Assembly (NCBI GenBank): GCA_944739405.2
Contig: OX123183.2
Span: forward strand, 93,262,729-93,326,728
From: Euclidia mi
Lineage: Eukaryota; Arthropoda; Insecta; Lepidoptera; Erebidae
Length of the DNA stretch: 64,000 bases
Direction of reading: 5' to 3'
Positions 33,967 to 44,061 of this stretch are shown one piece after another. The translations under genes were made by a program, and so were the position numbers. Numbering within the stretch: position 1 is the first letter of the stretch; each line of letters opens with the position of its first letter. Under the pieces are notes generated by a model. That model saw only the letters and a list, made by a program, of their open reading frames with translations, was not told the DNA's origin and did no database searches.

Positions 33967-34408
33967 TTAAGGTTTCACCTAAGGCTCTGGTTTGGTTCTC
34001 AACATATCTTCGAGGGCGTCAGCAGTCGGTACATTTTGATGAGTCATACTCAATATGGGCTGACATTAAAGCTGGCGTCCCTCAAGGCGGTATTCTCTCT
34101 CCCTTGTTATTTTCTATTTTTATAAATCTCATAACTAAAAATCTTCAGTGTTCTCACCATTTGTATGCCGATGACTTGCAGATATATACCCAGGTAAATG
34201 TAGAGTCGCTGTCTACGGCAATTGACATGGCAAATAAGGATTTGGCTGTAATACAAAATTGGACAACGAGGTTCGGGCTGATTGTAAACCCAAATTAAAG
34301 TCAGGCTATTGTCTTGGGCAGCCAAGGATTGATACGAAAATTAAACGCAATCTCTTTTCCAACCATTATTTACAACGGTACGGCCATAGATAGGTACCCT
34401 GTGGTTAA

Positions 34409-35883
34409 CCCATATATGCCCAGAAATATTTAGATCACCAATTTTAATGAATTTTGGATATTGTTGCCTCTAATGGAAGTAATTAAACTGAAAACTAATA
34501 GATTTCAGTTTCAGTACCCGGAAGTCACTTTTTTTTCAGGTGGTCGATAACGACCGCTTGGGCAAAAATGATACAGAGTGTACTTCTTTTTCGCAGGTCA
34601 CGGCGCGTGCTCCCAACGAATGAAATTGCTGATGTCTTGGAGAATTTGACCGATAGTGATGATTTTGGTGGCGTTGACATATATTTGGACCCGCCTTTTG
34701 GAGGAACAATATCCGAAGCTGACTCAGGGGACAAAGAATGTAATGATATTGCCAGCTTTAGGCAATGAAGAATCCAATATCAACGTTACAGATAATATAT
34801 CCATTCAATAACCAGAGTTTGAGGTTCCTTTGGTTATCCAGCCAATCACTCCCTTCAGTAGTCGCAGTCACACATCGAGGCGATAACGTAGTAATGCACA
34901 ACTTTTTTCCTTTGATGCACAAAGAAAATTAATCAAACGGAACCTACGTCAATCTGAAATTGAGTGGTCAGCACCACCACCACGAGCAGTAACAACATTG
35001 TCGGCTGAAAGTGAGCCTATTGAGTTTTTTGAACTTTTCTTCGATTTGGAGGTGGCACACTGTGAAGCATTCTGATATAATTATGCTTTCAGCAAAGACC
35101 TAGATACTACTTTCTCTCTATCGACTGATGAGATGCACTGCGACTAGTGAGGGGAGTGATTGGATGGATATCCAAAGGAACCTCAACCTCCGGTTGTTGA
35201 ATGGATATATTCTCTGTAATGTTGATACTGGATTCTTCATTGCCTTGTAATATCAACTCATCCGGGGCACGAAGCTAATGACGGCTAAAGCTCGCAATAT
35301 CATAACATTCTTCGTACCCTGAGTCACCGTCAGATATTTTACCACCTAAAGGCGGGTCCAAATATATGTCAACGCCACCAAAATCATCACTATTAGTCAA
35401 ATTCTCCAAGACATCAGCAATTTCATGCGTTGAGAGCACGCGCCGTGACCTGCGAAAAAGAAGTACACTCTGTATCATTTTTGCCCAAGGGGTCGATTTC
35501 GAGCCTAACAAACATTTCATCCAAAATTAGCAAAAATAGATAGTCCTGAACAGATTTGATATGTTACCAACATACAAAATATATTCATTTTATTAATTCA
35601 TTAACAATAATTGCAAGATTTCAAGCAAATAAATAAGTACTTACATTTTTGTCAGCGAAGGTCTTAAATTTTCGACCAAAAAAACGTGTCCCTACTTTTC
35701 TCCTAATTTTCAACTGTTATTGCTTTAGTTTTGCATAATGTAACACTCTTATAACGTACGTAGTTCTTCCGACAACTCGTAGATAGCGTTAAACTATGAA
35801 AATAATATACGGTTTTTATTTATGGCGCTTTGCCACTGAACATGTACCGTTGGGTCGTTTTTGTGCTCTTGGGCATATATGGG
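34409..35883. mobile_element. Non-autonomous piggyBac element with inverted duplicated transposase start
   Basis: TTAA at 34405..34408 and 35884..35887 flanks CCCATATATGCCCA and its inverse (14 bp perfect TIR). The plus-strand frame 34568..34768 (RRSRRVLPTNEIADVLENL, VDIYLDPP) is the acidic N-terminus of a piggyBac transposase. A diverged second copy of the same region runs on the minus strand (35520..35275), so that 34555..34870 and 35145..35490 are a long inverted repeat. The spacer carries more transposase-like coding sequence (IEFFELFFDLEV at about 35010). The DDD catalytic domain is missing, so it depends on a helper in trans. It sits inside the left target duplication of LINE 2. Confidence 0.85.
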
Positions 35884-35967
35884 TTAAAAATACATAGATA
35901 CATACATACATACATAGACTCACGCCTGTTTCCCGGAGGGGTAGGCAGAGACTACGGAACGCCATTT

Positions 35968-36008
35968 GCAACGATCCTGACATACGTGAGGTCTGTCAGG
36001 ATCGTTGC
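35968..36008. repeat. 15 bp perfect inverted repeat in the LINE 2 3'UTR
   Basis: GCAACGATCCTGACA (35968..35982) is inverted at 35994..36008 with an 11 nt loop. The sister copy of this LINE tail at 61436..61596 lacks the right arm, so it arose as an extra inverted insert. Confidence 0.9.
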
Positions 36009-36100
36009 TTCACTCATTCTCATCAAGTTTCTCATGCATGCTCTTCTGTTAAGGGTACTTCTGACTTGTCCTTTTTTCAGGATGTCTCCAATCTGCAGGC

Positions 36101-36340
36101 CGATTCAGAATGTTACGATAAGTTATCGTACGATATGTCAAATTATTGTCCTCATCTTTTAGCCGCCTATCAAAGATATTTTGAACAAATATTCATTGAA
36201 TTCGGTTTATTTATTAATTTACTACATACTGAATGCATAAAATTGATAGGAAATGCGATAGTTTTGACAAAAAATGAGCTAGCCCATTTGACAATTATCG
36301 GAATCGAATGTCAAATGAGATATCGAACGATTCTGAATCG
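36101..36340. mobile_element. 240 bp MITE with CGATTCAGAAT ends inside LINE 2
   Basis: CGATTCAGAAT (36101..36111) is inverted at 36330..36340; a CGATA-containing motif and a TGACAATTATCGGAATCG-like stretch extend the similarity at both ends. It interrupts the LINE 2 3' coding end, producing the odd DSESFDISFDIRFR terminus. It is non-coding; no certain target duplication was found. Confidence 0.6.
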
Positions 36341-39300
36341 CCCCCCTGGTCAGAGAACGTTCTCCTAGGTCTTCCCCTTTGACCTGTCCCATTCACACTA
36401 GCCTGATATATCTTCTTTGTCAGTCTATCGTCATCCATCCTCTCCATGTGCCCAAACCATCTTAACATGCCTTTCTCAATGCTTGTCACTACATCTTCTT
36501 TTACCCCACACCACTCTCGTATCACACAATTCTTTACTCTGTCGGTCAAAGACACACCACACATACTTCTCAGTGCTCTCATTTCTACAGCATTTATTCT
36601 ACTTTCAAATCTCTTCTGCCATACCCAACTTTCACTACCATACATAAGGGTAGGCACTAACACACCTCTATGTACAACCAAACGTGCCTTTTTGGACACG
36701 TTTTGACTGTTCATAAACGCCTTCAGAGCTCCATTCACACTATTACCTGCATTAACTCTCGTTTCAATATCTGCTTCATTCTTACCATCTCTTGTAAACA
36801 ACGTACCTAAGTAAACAAACTCATTCACTTGTTCCACTCGCTGTCCATCGATAAAAACATTACAAGCCGTAACGCATTCCTCCTTTTTAAAAACCATAAC
36901 TTTCGTTTTACTTACATTCACTTTCATTCCTTTCCTTTCTAACGCACGATGCATGATTGTTACCATCTCCTGCAACTCCTCCGTTGAAGATGCAAGTATA
37001 ACCTGATCATCAGCATAAAGGAGGCATTTGACGAGTAACCCATTCATCCTTAATCCGCAGTCACTATGTTTTAAATCTTGCAAACAACTGTCCATGAAGA
37101 GATTAAAAAGCCACGGCGACGCTACACATCCCTGTCTAACACCTTTATCGATGGTAAACCAGTCAGTGTATGCCCCGTTTATCCTCACACAAGCTCTAGA
37201 ATCCTCATAAAGGGATTTCAGAGCTCGAATGAGGCTGCTGTCCACCCCATTCATTGACAGCACCGACCACATTTCATTCCTCACCACTTTATCGTAAGCC
37301 TTTTCCAAATCCACGAATGCGCAATAGACCTTTTGACCTTTGGCCAAAAAATTTCCGGCTATGCTTCGCAAGGAAAAAACCTGATCCGTGCATCCTATAC
37401 CCTTTCGGAATCCCGCTTGTACATCCCATATTTTCTTGTCGGTTACTTCCATAACTCTTTCAATAAGTACCTTTGCATACAATTTGCCAACAATGCTGAG
37501 AAGGCTAATGCCTCTATAGTTTTTGCAGTCTTGTTGCGAGCCTTTTCCTTTATAAAGAGGCACAACTACAGCTGTGGTCCAGTCATTAGGTACTCGGCCG
37601 GTGTTCCAACACAAGTTATATAACCGCTGCAACTGACCAACTATGATGCCCTGTCCAGCCTTCAGCATTTCGACTGTAATCCTATCATATCCTGCAGCCT
37701 TACCTACTTTTATACTTCCCAGTGCCTTCACGATCTCATCCACGCCAATAACGCTTTCATCATTGCTATCATTACAATTCACTTCAGCTATCGGTATCTC
37801 TATCGCCGTTCTTTCAAATAAACTTTCAAAATACTCTTTCCATCTCTTCAGCACGCACAATTCACCATTTACTATACTTCCATTCTCGTCTCTGATGGAT
37901 GTGTGTTCTGAGGATTGATTTCTTCCTCGAACTGCACGAACGGATTTCCAGAGAAACTTAATGTTTCTCTGGAAATCGTCATATAATCTGCTATCAAACT
38001 CATCTTTCTTTTCCTCTTTTTTCCTTTTAACCATTTCTTTCACTATTCTTTTTGACCTAACAAACTCCTTTTTTGCTTCATCTATATCTACACTCGTTGC
38101 TTTTCCCATTCTTTCATTTGCTCTGGCAGCCAACCAATCTGACCAAGCTTTCTTCTTCTCTGACACTGCTGATTGTACATCCTTGTCCCACCATGTATTC
38201 TTAACCTTTCGTATTTTCCTTCTCTTGATCATACCACATACTTCAGACGCTACACATACTACCTCTTCTTTAAAGGCCTGCCATAATTCTTCAATATCAT
38301 TTATGCCATCGAATCTCTCAAATCTTGCTATCAATCTTCGTTTGTACTCATCTTTCACATCTTTCTCTTGTAGATTTCCTACTTTTATTCTTTCCAAGAC
38401 CCTATTTTCATTACGCTCTCGGTGTCGCCATCCTTTAAAGTGGTTAAAAATCTTGGGCTGTATATGGATACCACACTTAATTGTCAAATTCATGTGACCC
38501 AGGTGAGCCAAAAGGTCACCGGCACCCTACGGACTCTTTACCGCCTCAAGAACATACTCCCATCCAAGACCAAGACAATGCTTGTACAGACCTTAATTTT
38601 TCCTTTAATCGACTATGGTGATGTATGTTACTAGATCTTCTAAACAAACTTGACCGTCTTCTTAATAACTGCATTCGATTCGTTTTCAATCTTCGCAAGT
38701 ATGACCATGTGTCTACTTATCGTTCCCAATTGAAGTGGCTTCCTATCCGTTATCGTCGCAGTTTGCGTGCTCTCACTACCCTCTATTCTATCGTTATGTC
38801 TGCTTCTTCCCCAAATTATCTAACTTCCCAATATCAGTATCTGTGTTCCAACCACGACCGAAACTTGCGATCGTCTAATAATCTTCTTACTATATCCCTT
38901 CTCATAACACATCTCTTATTCACTCTTCTTTTCTCGTTCAGTCTATTCTCCTCTGGAATGCCCTCCCTCTAGAGATCAGGATGTGCAACACCAGGTACAA
39001 ATTTAAGGCGAAAGTAAAGGAGTTCCTGTTGGCAAGACCAGCGGATGTGTCATAGGATTTGTATCTATAATTCTATTCACATTATTTAATAATACGTAGT
39101 TACTTAAGGCGGCTTTATGTATTATTTCTTTAATTCTCGTAATATATTATAGTATGTATGTAATATATATTGTAGATATTATATTTATATATGTACAGTG
39201 TATGTATGTATACCTACTTATTTCAGTATTATATTATTATACATAATATTATGTCTATTATTTGTAATATTGTAATTATAGTAAATACATATTTAATACA

Positions 39301-39406
39301 CTTACTACGTCTCTCAGCACCGCTTAAAGGTAGACTGGCAGATAATGCCCAAGGCATTAAGTCAACCTGTACACAATTAAGTGTATAAAATAAATAAATA
39401 AAAAAA

Positions 39407-39586
39407 CTGCTTGAGAGGTGACAAGGGACACCGGATAGAACGAAGTTCCTTTCGATTAATTAGTGAAGGAATTGTATTTTTTTAAAGTTATAATAATATT
39501 TTTTTTATTATCAACAAATATAATGTAATACAAACTTAATTAGTAGGCTCAATTTTAGTAATAATTGTTAATTTTACAAAAAAAAT
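39407..39586. other. Short AT-rich spacer
   Basis: AT-rich sequence between the LINE 1 tail and the 99 bp tandem repeat; nothing recognised. Confidence 0.4.
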
Positions 39587-40137
39587 CCCGTTTGCCATCT
39601 TGGATCCCCAAATAAATGTCATTTACGTTATCAGAATACATGATAGCCCCGAAAATTATACCTACCCATATTAAATTTACTAAATATGTCCCGTCCGCCA
39701 TCTTGAATTGCCAAATAGATGTCATTTTCGTGACCAGAATCCATAAAAACCCCGAAAATTATACCCATATTAATTTTATTACAAATGTCCCGTCCGCCAT
39801 CTTGGATTCCCAAATAGATGTCATTTTCGTGATCAGAAAGCATGAAACCCCAAAAATGATACCAATATTAATTTTATTAAAAATGTCCCGTCCGCCATCT
39901 CGGATTCCCAAATAGATGTCATTTTCCTGACCAGAATCCATAAAAACCCCGAAAATGATACCCATATTAATTTTATTAAAAATGTCCCGTCCGCCATCTT
40001 GGATTCCCAAATAGATGTCATTTTCGTGACCAGAATCCATAAAAACCCCGAAAATGATAGGTACCCATATTAATTTTATTAAAATTGTCCCGTCCGCCAT
40101 CTTGGATTCCCAAATAGATGTCATTTTCGTGATCAGA
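39587..40137. repeat. Tandem array of ~99 bp units
   Basis: CCGTCCGCCATCTTGGATTC recurs at 39690, 39790, 39888, 39987 and 40090, with a diverged first unit at about 39588. The spacing is 98-103 bp, giving about 5.6 units. Each unit also contains 'caaatagatgtcattttc', 'gaccagaatccataaa' and 'cccatattaattttatta'. The frame is open on the minus strand through several units because of the unit composition; there is no protein signal. Confidence 0.92.
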
Positions 40138-40185
40138 AAGCATGAACATGATGCTTGCTTTCTATAAGAGAGAGAGAGAGAGAAA

Positions 40186-40417
40186 ATATATAAACATTTT
40201 TGTCACTTCAAACTATCTTCGTGTATCAATAAAAACAACTTTTAAACTATTGATTACTAATAAACTGATTTAAATAATAGTTGCAGGTAGCACGCCACTG
40301 CGTAATGTTGATGTTGTGCATGTATTGTTAGAGAGAGATGCAGGGGGCCTTTAATGTTGCGTTCTCTCTCCCACCGGCGGACACGAATAGGCCCCACTCT
40401 GCCACTCTATTCTTAAT
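40186..40417 (+). mobile_element. Partial copy of the 50 kb long-TIR MITE family
   Basis: This corresponds to the core and right terminal repeat of 50122..50554 ('cgtgtatcaataaaaacaac', 'gttgatgttgtgcatgta', 'gttctctctcccaccggcgg', 'ctgccactctat'). The left terminal repeat is missing. An (AG)n tract precedes it at 40167..40184. Confidence 0.65.
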
Positions 40418-40759
40418 ATCTCTATGGTTGGGATTGGTCTTATATGGTCTTATATAAGACGTATAAGTCTAATGTGTTGTTTGAAAGTGTTCGCCGTACG
40501 TGTGCCGTCTAGTAGGTTGGGTTGTCGTTGGTCTACTTAGTTAAAAAAATTGATAAATTAAAATAGACGATTTTAATTTATCAATTTATTATATTTTATT
40601 ATTATATGCGAATAGATAACTCATTCTTCATACTAATCAATTTTACAATCATGATGTATGAAGTTCCTTTTAAACCAGTACATAATAATATTTTATTTGC
40701 TCATAATTTGCTTGGCATAATGAATCAAAGCCATCGACAGCCCTATAGTGTTATTAAAA

Positions 40760-40892
40760 AAAATGTCAGTTCCGTCCGGTCCGGCCCACCGCCAGCAGCG
40801 TCCTTTTCTATCACATCAATCTCATGTAACGCCATTTTGTTCTTGAATGCGTGTTGTTTCCACAGTTGTATTGAATAGTGTTATTATTCTAG
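40760..40892 (+). promoter_or_regulatory. Probable 5'UTR exon/promoter region of the SR gene
   Basis: A GC-rich patch ('ccgtccggtccggcccaccg') is followed by sequence ending in a good donor (AG|GTAAAT at 40892/40893), 204 bp before the coding exon. This is where a short non-coding first exon would lie. The transcription start is not determined. Confidence 0.5.
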
Positions 40893-41096
40893 GTAAATAT
40901 AAATACTTTTGTATTAAATTCAAGTTAAATCGAATAAGGAGAACGTAGATTACTTATTTTTTGTACTAGTGTTGAAATTCAGTCTGTACTTTCGGCAAGT
41001 AGGAGTAACGGAAGTTTCTACGCAGTTTAGCCGATGGCACTGGATTTATTGCTTTCATGTTGTAATTAATGAATTGTTTAATATTTCCAGGTAACC

Positions 41097-43250
41097 ATGT
41101 CACGCTATGGTGACTGTAAAGTGTACGTGGGTGATTTAGGTAATAATGCCAGTAAACCTGAACTAGAAGACGCATTTTCATACTATGGACCGTTGAGAAA
41201 TGTGTGGGTTGCTAGGAACCCGCCCGGCTTCGCCTTTGTTGAGTTTGAAGATCCTCGTGATGCCGAAGATGCGGTAAGTGTTATTTTTGCCTTTGTTTGG
41301 TACCACAGTACGGTACCCCGAAGTTGTTGCAACATAACCATAAAATGTTACCAAGTCGTAGATTTTTAATTTATTGCCTTAGTGGTTAGAAAGATAAAGG
41401 GCTCAATCTCCATCTAAGATGCCTTGATAGTACACACTATTTTATTTCGGATGGACTGTATAATATGTAATCAACAAGAAGTAACCAAGCATTTCAAATT
41501 TTATTGTACATTTCAGGTACGCGGTTTAGATGGACGCACTATATGTGGTCGTCGTGCTCGTGTAGAAATGTCTAACGGAGGTAGAGGATATGGTGGGCGT
41601 GGGCCGCCGCCCCGTTCGCGACTACCGCCGCGCCCATATGATGACCGATGCTATGATTGTGGAGACAGAGGACACTATGCCCGTGATTGTACACGCCGCC
41701 GCCGCCGCAGGTAACAATTAGACAATACTTATTCAGTGTGTGTAACGGAACTTATCACTGGTATGGAATCTTTGAGGTAACACACATTAACATGTATTAC
41801 TTAGATAAGAGAATACAAAAATTGATGTTTTGTTAGTAGAATACCTAGGCACCAGATGCCTATAATGATAAGATTCCATTCCATTGTATTGGACTCACTT
41901 AAACCAATGATAACTATGTTATAGGTTATCATTGGCCTGTGCGCCGAGAACGAACTCTTCAGTGTCTGCACTTCTTATTGTCTGCGCTACGTAGCTTTCA
42001 CTCCGCGGCGTGTACTCCGATTGAGTTGGTCACTTCGGTAACTTCGCTCTGCGAACTACGTAGCTACAGCCTACGTGCACACTTCACTTGTCGAGAACTT
42101 CATTGAGAGTAATGTTCGTTCTGCGCGTCGCTTCGTACGACTAATGTAATCACTGCGTGCACTCAGTGAGTTACACATTATTATCCCATTTTTGTGTTCA
42201 AAGAAGGCCCATGCTGTTTGCCAATGAAAATAGTTCATATTGGGAAGGTAGTATACATAGTTATTTATTTGATTGACGGCCGGCCCTCAGTCTTTGAAAA
42301 ACGGAACACAAGAAGATATGCGTCCAGTTCAAAATTACATTACTTTTCAGAGAAAAATAATCCATGACTTTGGAAAATATTTTCATATATTTTCTTTTGT
42401 GTTGGATTTATGGTTATTAGTCTATATTCTAAACAACTTAATACTGAAAATTAATAGTCCAAATTAACTAAAAAGCAGTATGCTTTTTAGTTCTGTGAAG
42501 ATTTCTAGGTATTTGGTTTCAGCATATATATATGTTTTATCATAATGCAGGTCAGTTTATATAAACTGACATATATGTAACAATGACACTATTGAAGCTT
42601 CACCAAGCTAAAATAAATGGAAATAACAATTTTTCAAAGTGCAAAGTTTGTCTATTGTCTGATAAGGCCAGCTCAGATTTTAAAGATATGATAATAATTG
42701 TTCTATAATCAGATAAGTGAAGTGAAAACCGAGGCTAATAATTGAAAGTTGGGACTTAATTTTCAATATTGCCCAGAATATTGAATATCAACATGGGATT
42801 TAATTGTGTAAAAGTATTAATTCTTTTATACAATTACAATCAATGGGTGCAGCACAATGGCTAATAAACAGTATTGACTTTTAGTTACATTTTCATTCTT
42901 CTGTTTATTAGCATGAGGATAAAAGTATTGTGTTTGACATAATTTGGTAAAAAGCAGTGCCAGTTCACTGTATATTGTGTAATTATTTGTTTTAACATTA
43001 TGATAATATGGTAGTGGCGTAAAGATTACCAAATTAAGTTAAACACAGTGTAATAATAGTGTTGACTATCTCTAATACATTTGTGTACATTTGCAGCCGG
43101 TCGAGGTCCCGCCGCCGCACGAGGTCCCGCTCCCCGCGGTCGGGCTCTCGCTCCCGCAGCCGCAGCCGCTCGCGCTCGCGTTCCAAGGCACGCTCCATGT
43201 CGCGTTCCAGATCACGTTCGCCATCCAAAGACTCCAAAAAATCCAACTAA
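41097..43250 (+). CDS. SRSF7: SR splicing factor SRSF7/x16-type (RRM, CCHC knuckle, RS domain), complete
   Basis: Coding exons 41097..41273, 41517..41710 and 43097..43250 join with GT/AG borders and consistent phase to 174 residues. Residues 10-75 form the RRM, with RNP2 (KVYVGDLG, from K9) and RNP1 (NPPGFAFVEF). A glycine/arginine hinge leads to a CCHC zinc knuckle (C104, C107, H112, C117). The tail from residue 119 is arginine- and SR-dipeptide-rich (RSRSRSRSRS) and ends SKDSKKSN. This architecture is that of 9G8/SRSF7 and Drosophila x16, nuclear pre-mRNA splicing regulators and export adaptors that pair with SR kinases. The coding exon starts at 41091, six bases before the ATG. A non-coding 5' exon ending CTAG|GTAAAT at 40892 is likely, with a CpG-rich start around 40770. 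AATAAA signals lie at 43315 and 43445. The frame is intact. Confidence 0.95.
41902..42185 (+). other. GC-richer, hairpin-bearing block in SR gene intron 3
   Basis: It begins with an 11 bp inverted repeat (CCAATGATAAC, 41904..41914 and 41925..41935). It continues with sequence richer in G+C than the rest of the intron, including two CTACGTAGCT palindromes (about 41988 and 42056). No ORF was found. SR genes often carry conserved unproductive ('poison') exons in such introns; a MITE is the alternative. Confidence 0.4.
42466..42570. repeat. Two short perfect palindromes in SR gene intron 3
   Basis: AACTAAAAAGCA (42466..42477) is inverted at 42481..42492 with a 3 nt loop, and GTCAGTTTATATAAACTGAC (42551..42570) is a perfect 20 bp palindrome. 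Both could form stems in the pre-mRNA. Confidence 0.9.
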
Positions 43251-43314
43251 ACTAAACAAAGTACATATGTTTGAACTATTTTAGTTTGCCTATTTTAACA
43301 GTTTTATTATGTGT

Positions 43315-43450
43315 AATAAAAAGTCATTATTTCAACAGATTGACAAGATTAAATAACTCTGCTCCTCAGATTTGTCAATTATAAGAATTATCATTCCTGG
43401 GTATTGTATTGACTAAGTTTTAAAGAATTATTGATTTTGAGATCAATAAA
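43315..43450 (+). terminator. Polyadenylation signals of the SR gene
   Basis: AATAAA at 43315..43320 and again at 43445..43450 follow the stop codon by 65 and 195 bp. Either could define the 3' end of the transcript. Confidence 0.6.
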
Positions 43451-44061
43451 TAATTGACGATTGAAATATTTTTTTTATTTTTATACTTCTACCTACTTTA
43501 TATCAGAATCACGTGTCCGTTATGTTAGCGTACATAAGAGCTATATCGAGTTGGTAACTATGCCATTAAACTCTGTGTAAATACTGCCTAATTAGTGTAA
43601 AAATAAAAAAAACTTCCTCTTTAGTCTAGGAAATAAACACTATTTTCACTGTGTACGCTAGCGTCACGATCAAGCTAGCGTACACATGGCTGTACTCGAA
43701 AACGGCTAATTGTAAAGCAACAGAGTTTACACACAAAAATAGTGCTCTAATACTTCTCCCGCTATGCAAAATTTCATAACTATTGCTCTTGTAGGAACAT
43801 AGATATTGAACAAGACTTTTCAATGACATTCGGAGCTGGCGTTATGGCAGCGTACACATAATAGTTCTTATAGAAAAGGAACTTTTCTTTTAGTAAATCC
43901 TATATGTATAAATAGTGCGTGAAATTCTGCCTCTATTAGTGTAAAAGCTTTATGCGAATTCACAGTGGAATAATAAAAAAATATATGTTAAGTTCTAGGA
44001 ACAAATGTATTGACGTACAGTCGCGAACAAAATGAATTATTAGTGAAATTATCAGATTATA

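Larger units (their letters stand above)
35892..38439 (-). mobile_element. LINE 2: non-LTR retrotransposon with 738-residue open frame, 5' truncated
   Basis: The minus-strand frame 38511..36298 is uninterrupted. The first 24 residues come from antisense LINE 1, and the last 14 from a MITE, so the LINE part is residues 25-724. It starts in the EN-RT linker and carries RT motifs (LKAGQGIIVGQL, NYRGISLLSIVGKLYAKVL, VDLEKAYDKV, GVRQGCVASPWLF) with the catalytic YADD at residues 499-502, then the thumb and a C-terminal ERGMLRWFGHMER-type block. The 3' end has a CTACCCCTCCGGGAAACAGG-type tail followed by (TATG)n at 35892..35930. The target duplication GTGGTTAAAAAT is present on both sides, the left copy itself being split by piggyBac. 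Its intact frame and TSD suggest a recent insertion. Confidence 0.88.
27909..39406 (+). mobile_element. LINE 1: CR1/jockey-like non-LTR retrotransposon split by nested insertions
   Basis: Ordered, collinear pieces of one LINE occur over 11.5 kb. The endonuclease start is at 27909..28571 (NICHLNAQSIPSHFSDL, LISESWLKP, IIMGDFDADL) and resumes at 29432..29575 (SSGVNTFLDLTLT). The linker is at 32490..32658 (LGIGKQHRCDFRLT), the RT at 33236..33887 and 33971..34400 (FRPISILPFLSKLLEACAHK, SQYQSGFRPGHST, GVPQGGILSP, LYADDLQIY), and the RT thumb and C-terminus at 38452..39055. A 3'UTR follows and ends in an (AATA)n/A tail near 39406. The catalytic YADD is intact at about 34160, but frameshifts and at least six later insertions make it dead. 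The interruptions are annotated separately. Confidence 0.85.

Noticed and set aside
36417..38497. Plus-strand ORFs of 60-178 residues
   Set aside because: Antisense shadows of the LINE 2 open frame.
39616..40124. Open frames with DIYLGIQDGGRD-type repeats
   Set aside because: Translation of the 99 bp tandem repeat on both strands; no evidence of coding.
43034..43246. Minus-strand Arg/Glu-rich ORF
   Set aside because: Antisense of the SR protein RS-domain exon.
43626..43829. ORF of 67 residues present again at 47618..47821
   Set aside because: The duplication is the long terminal inverted repeat of one element; the conserved frame reflects nucleotide identity, not a demonstrated protein.
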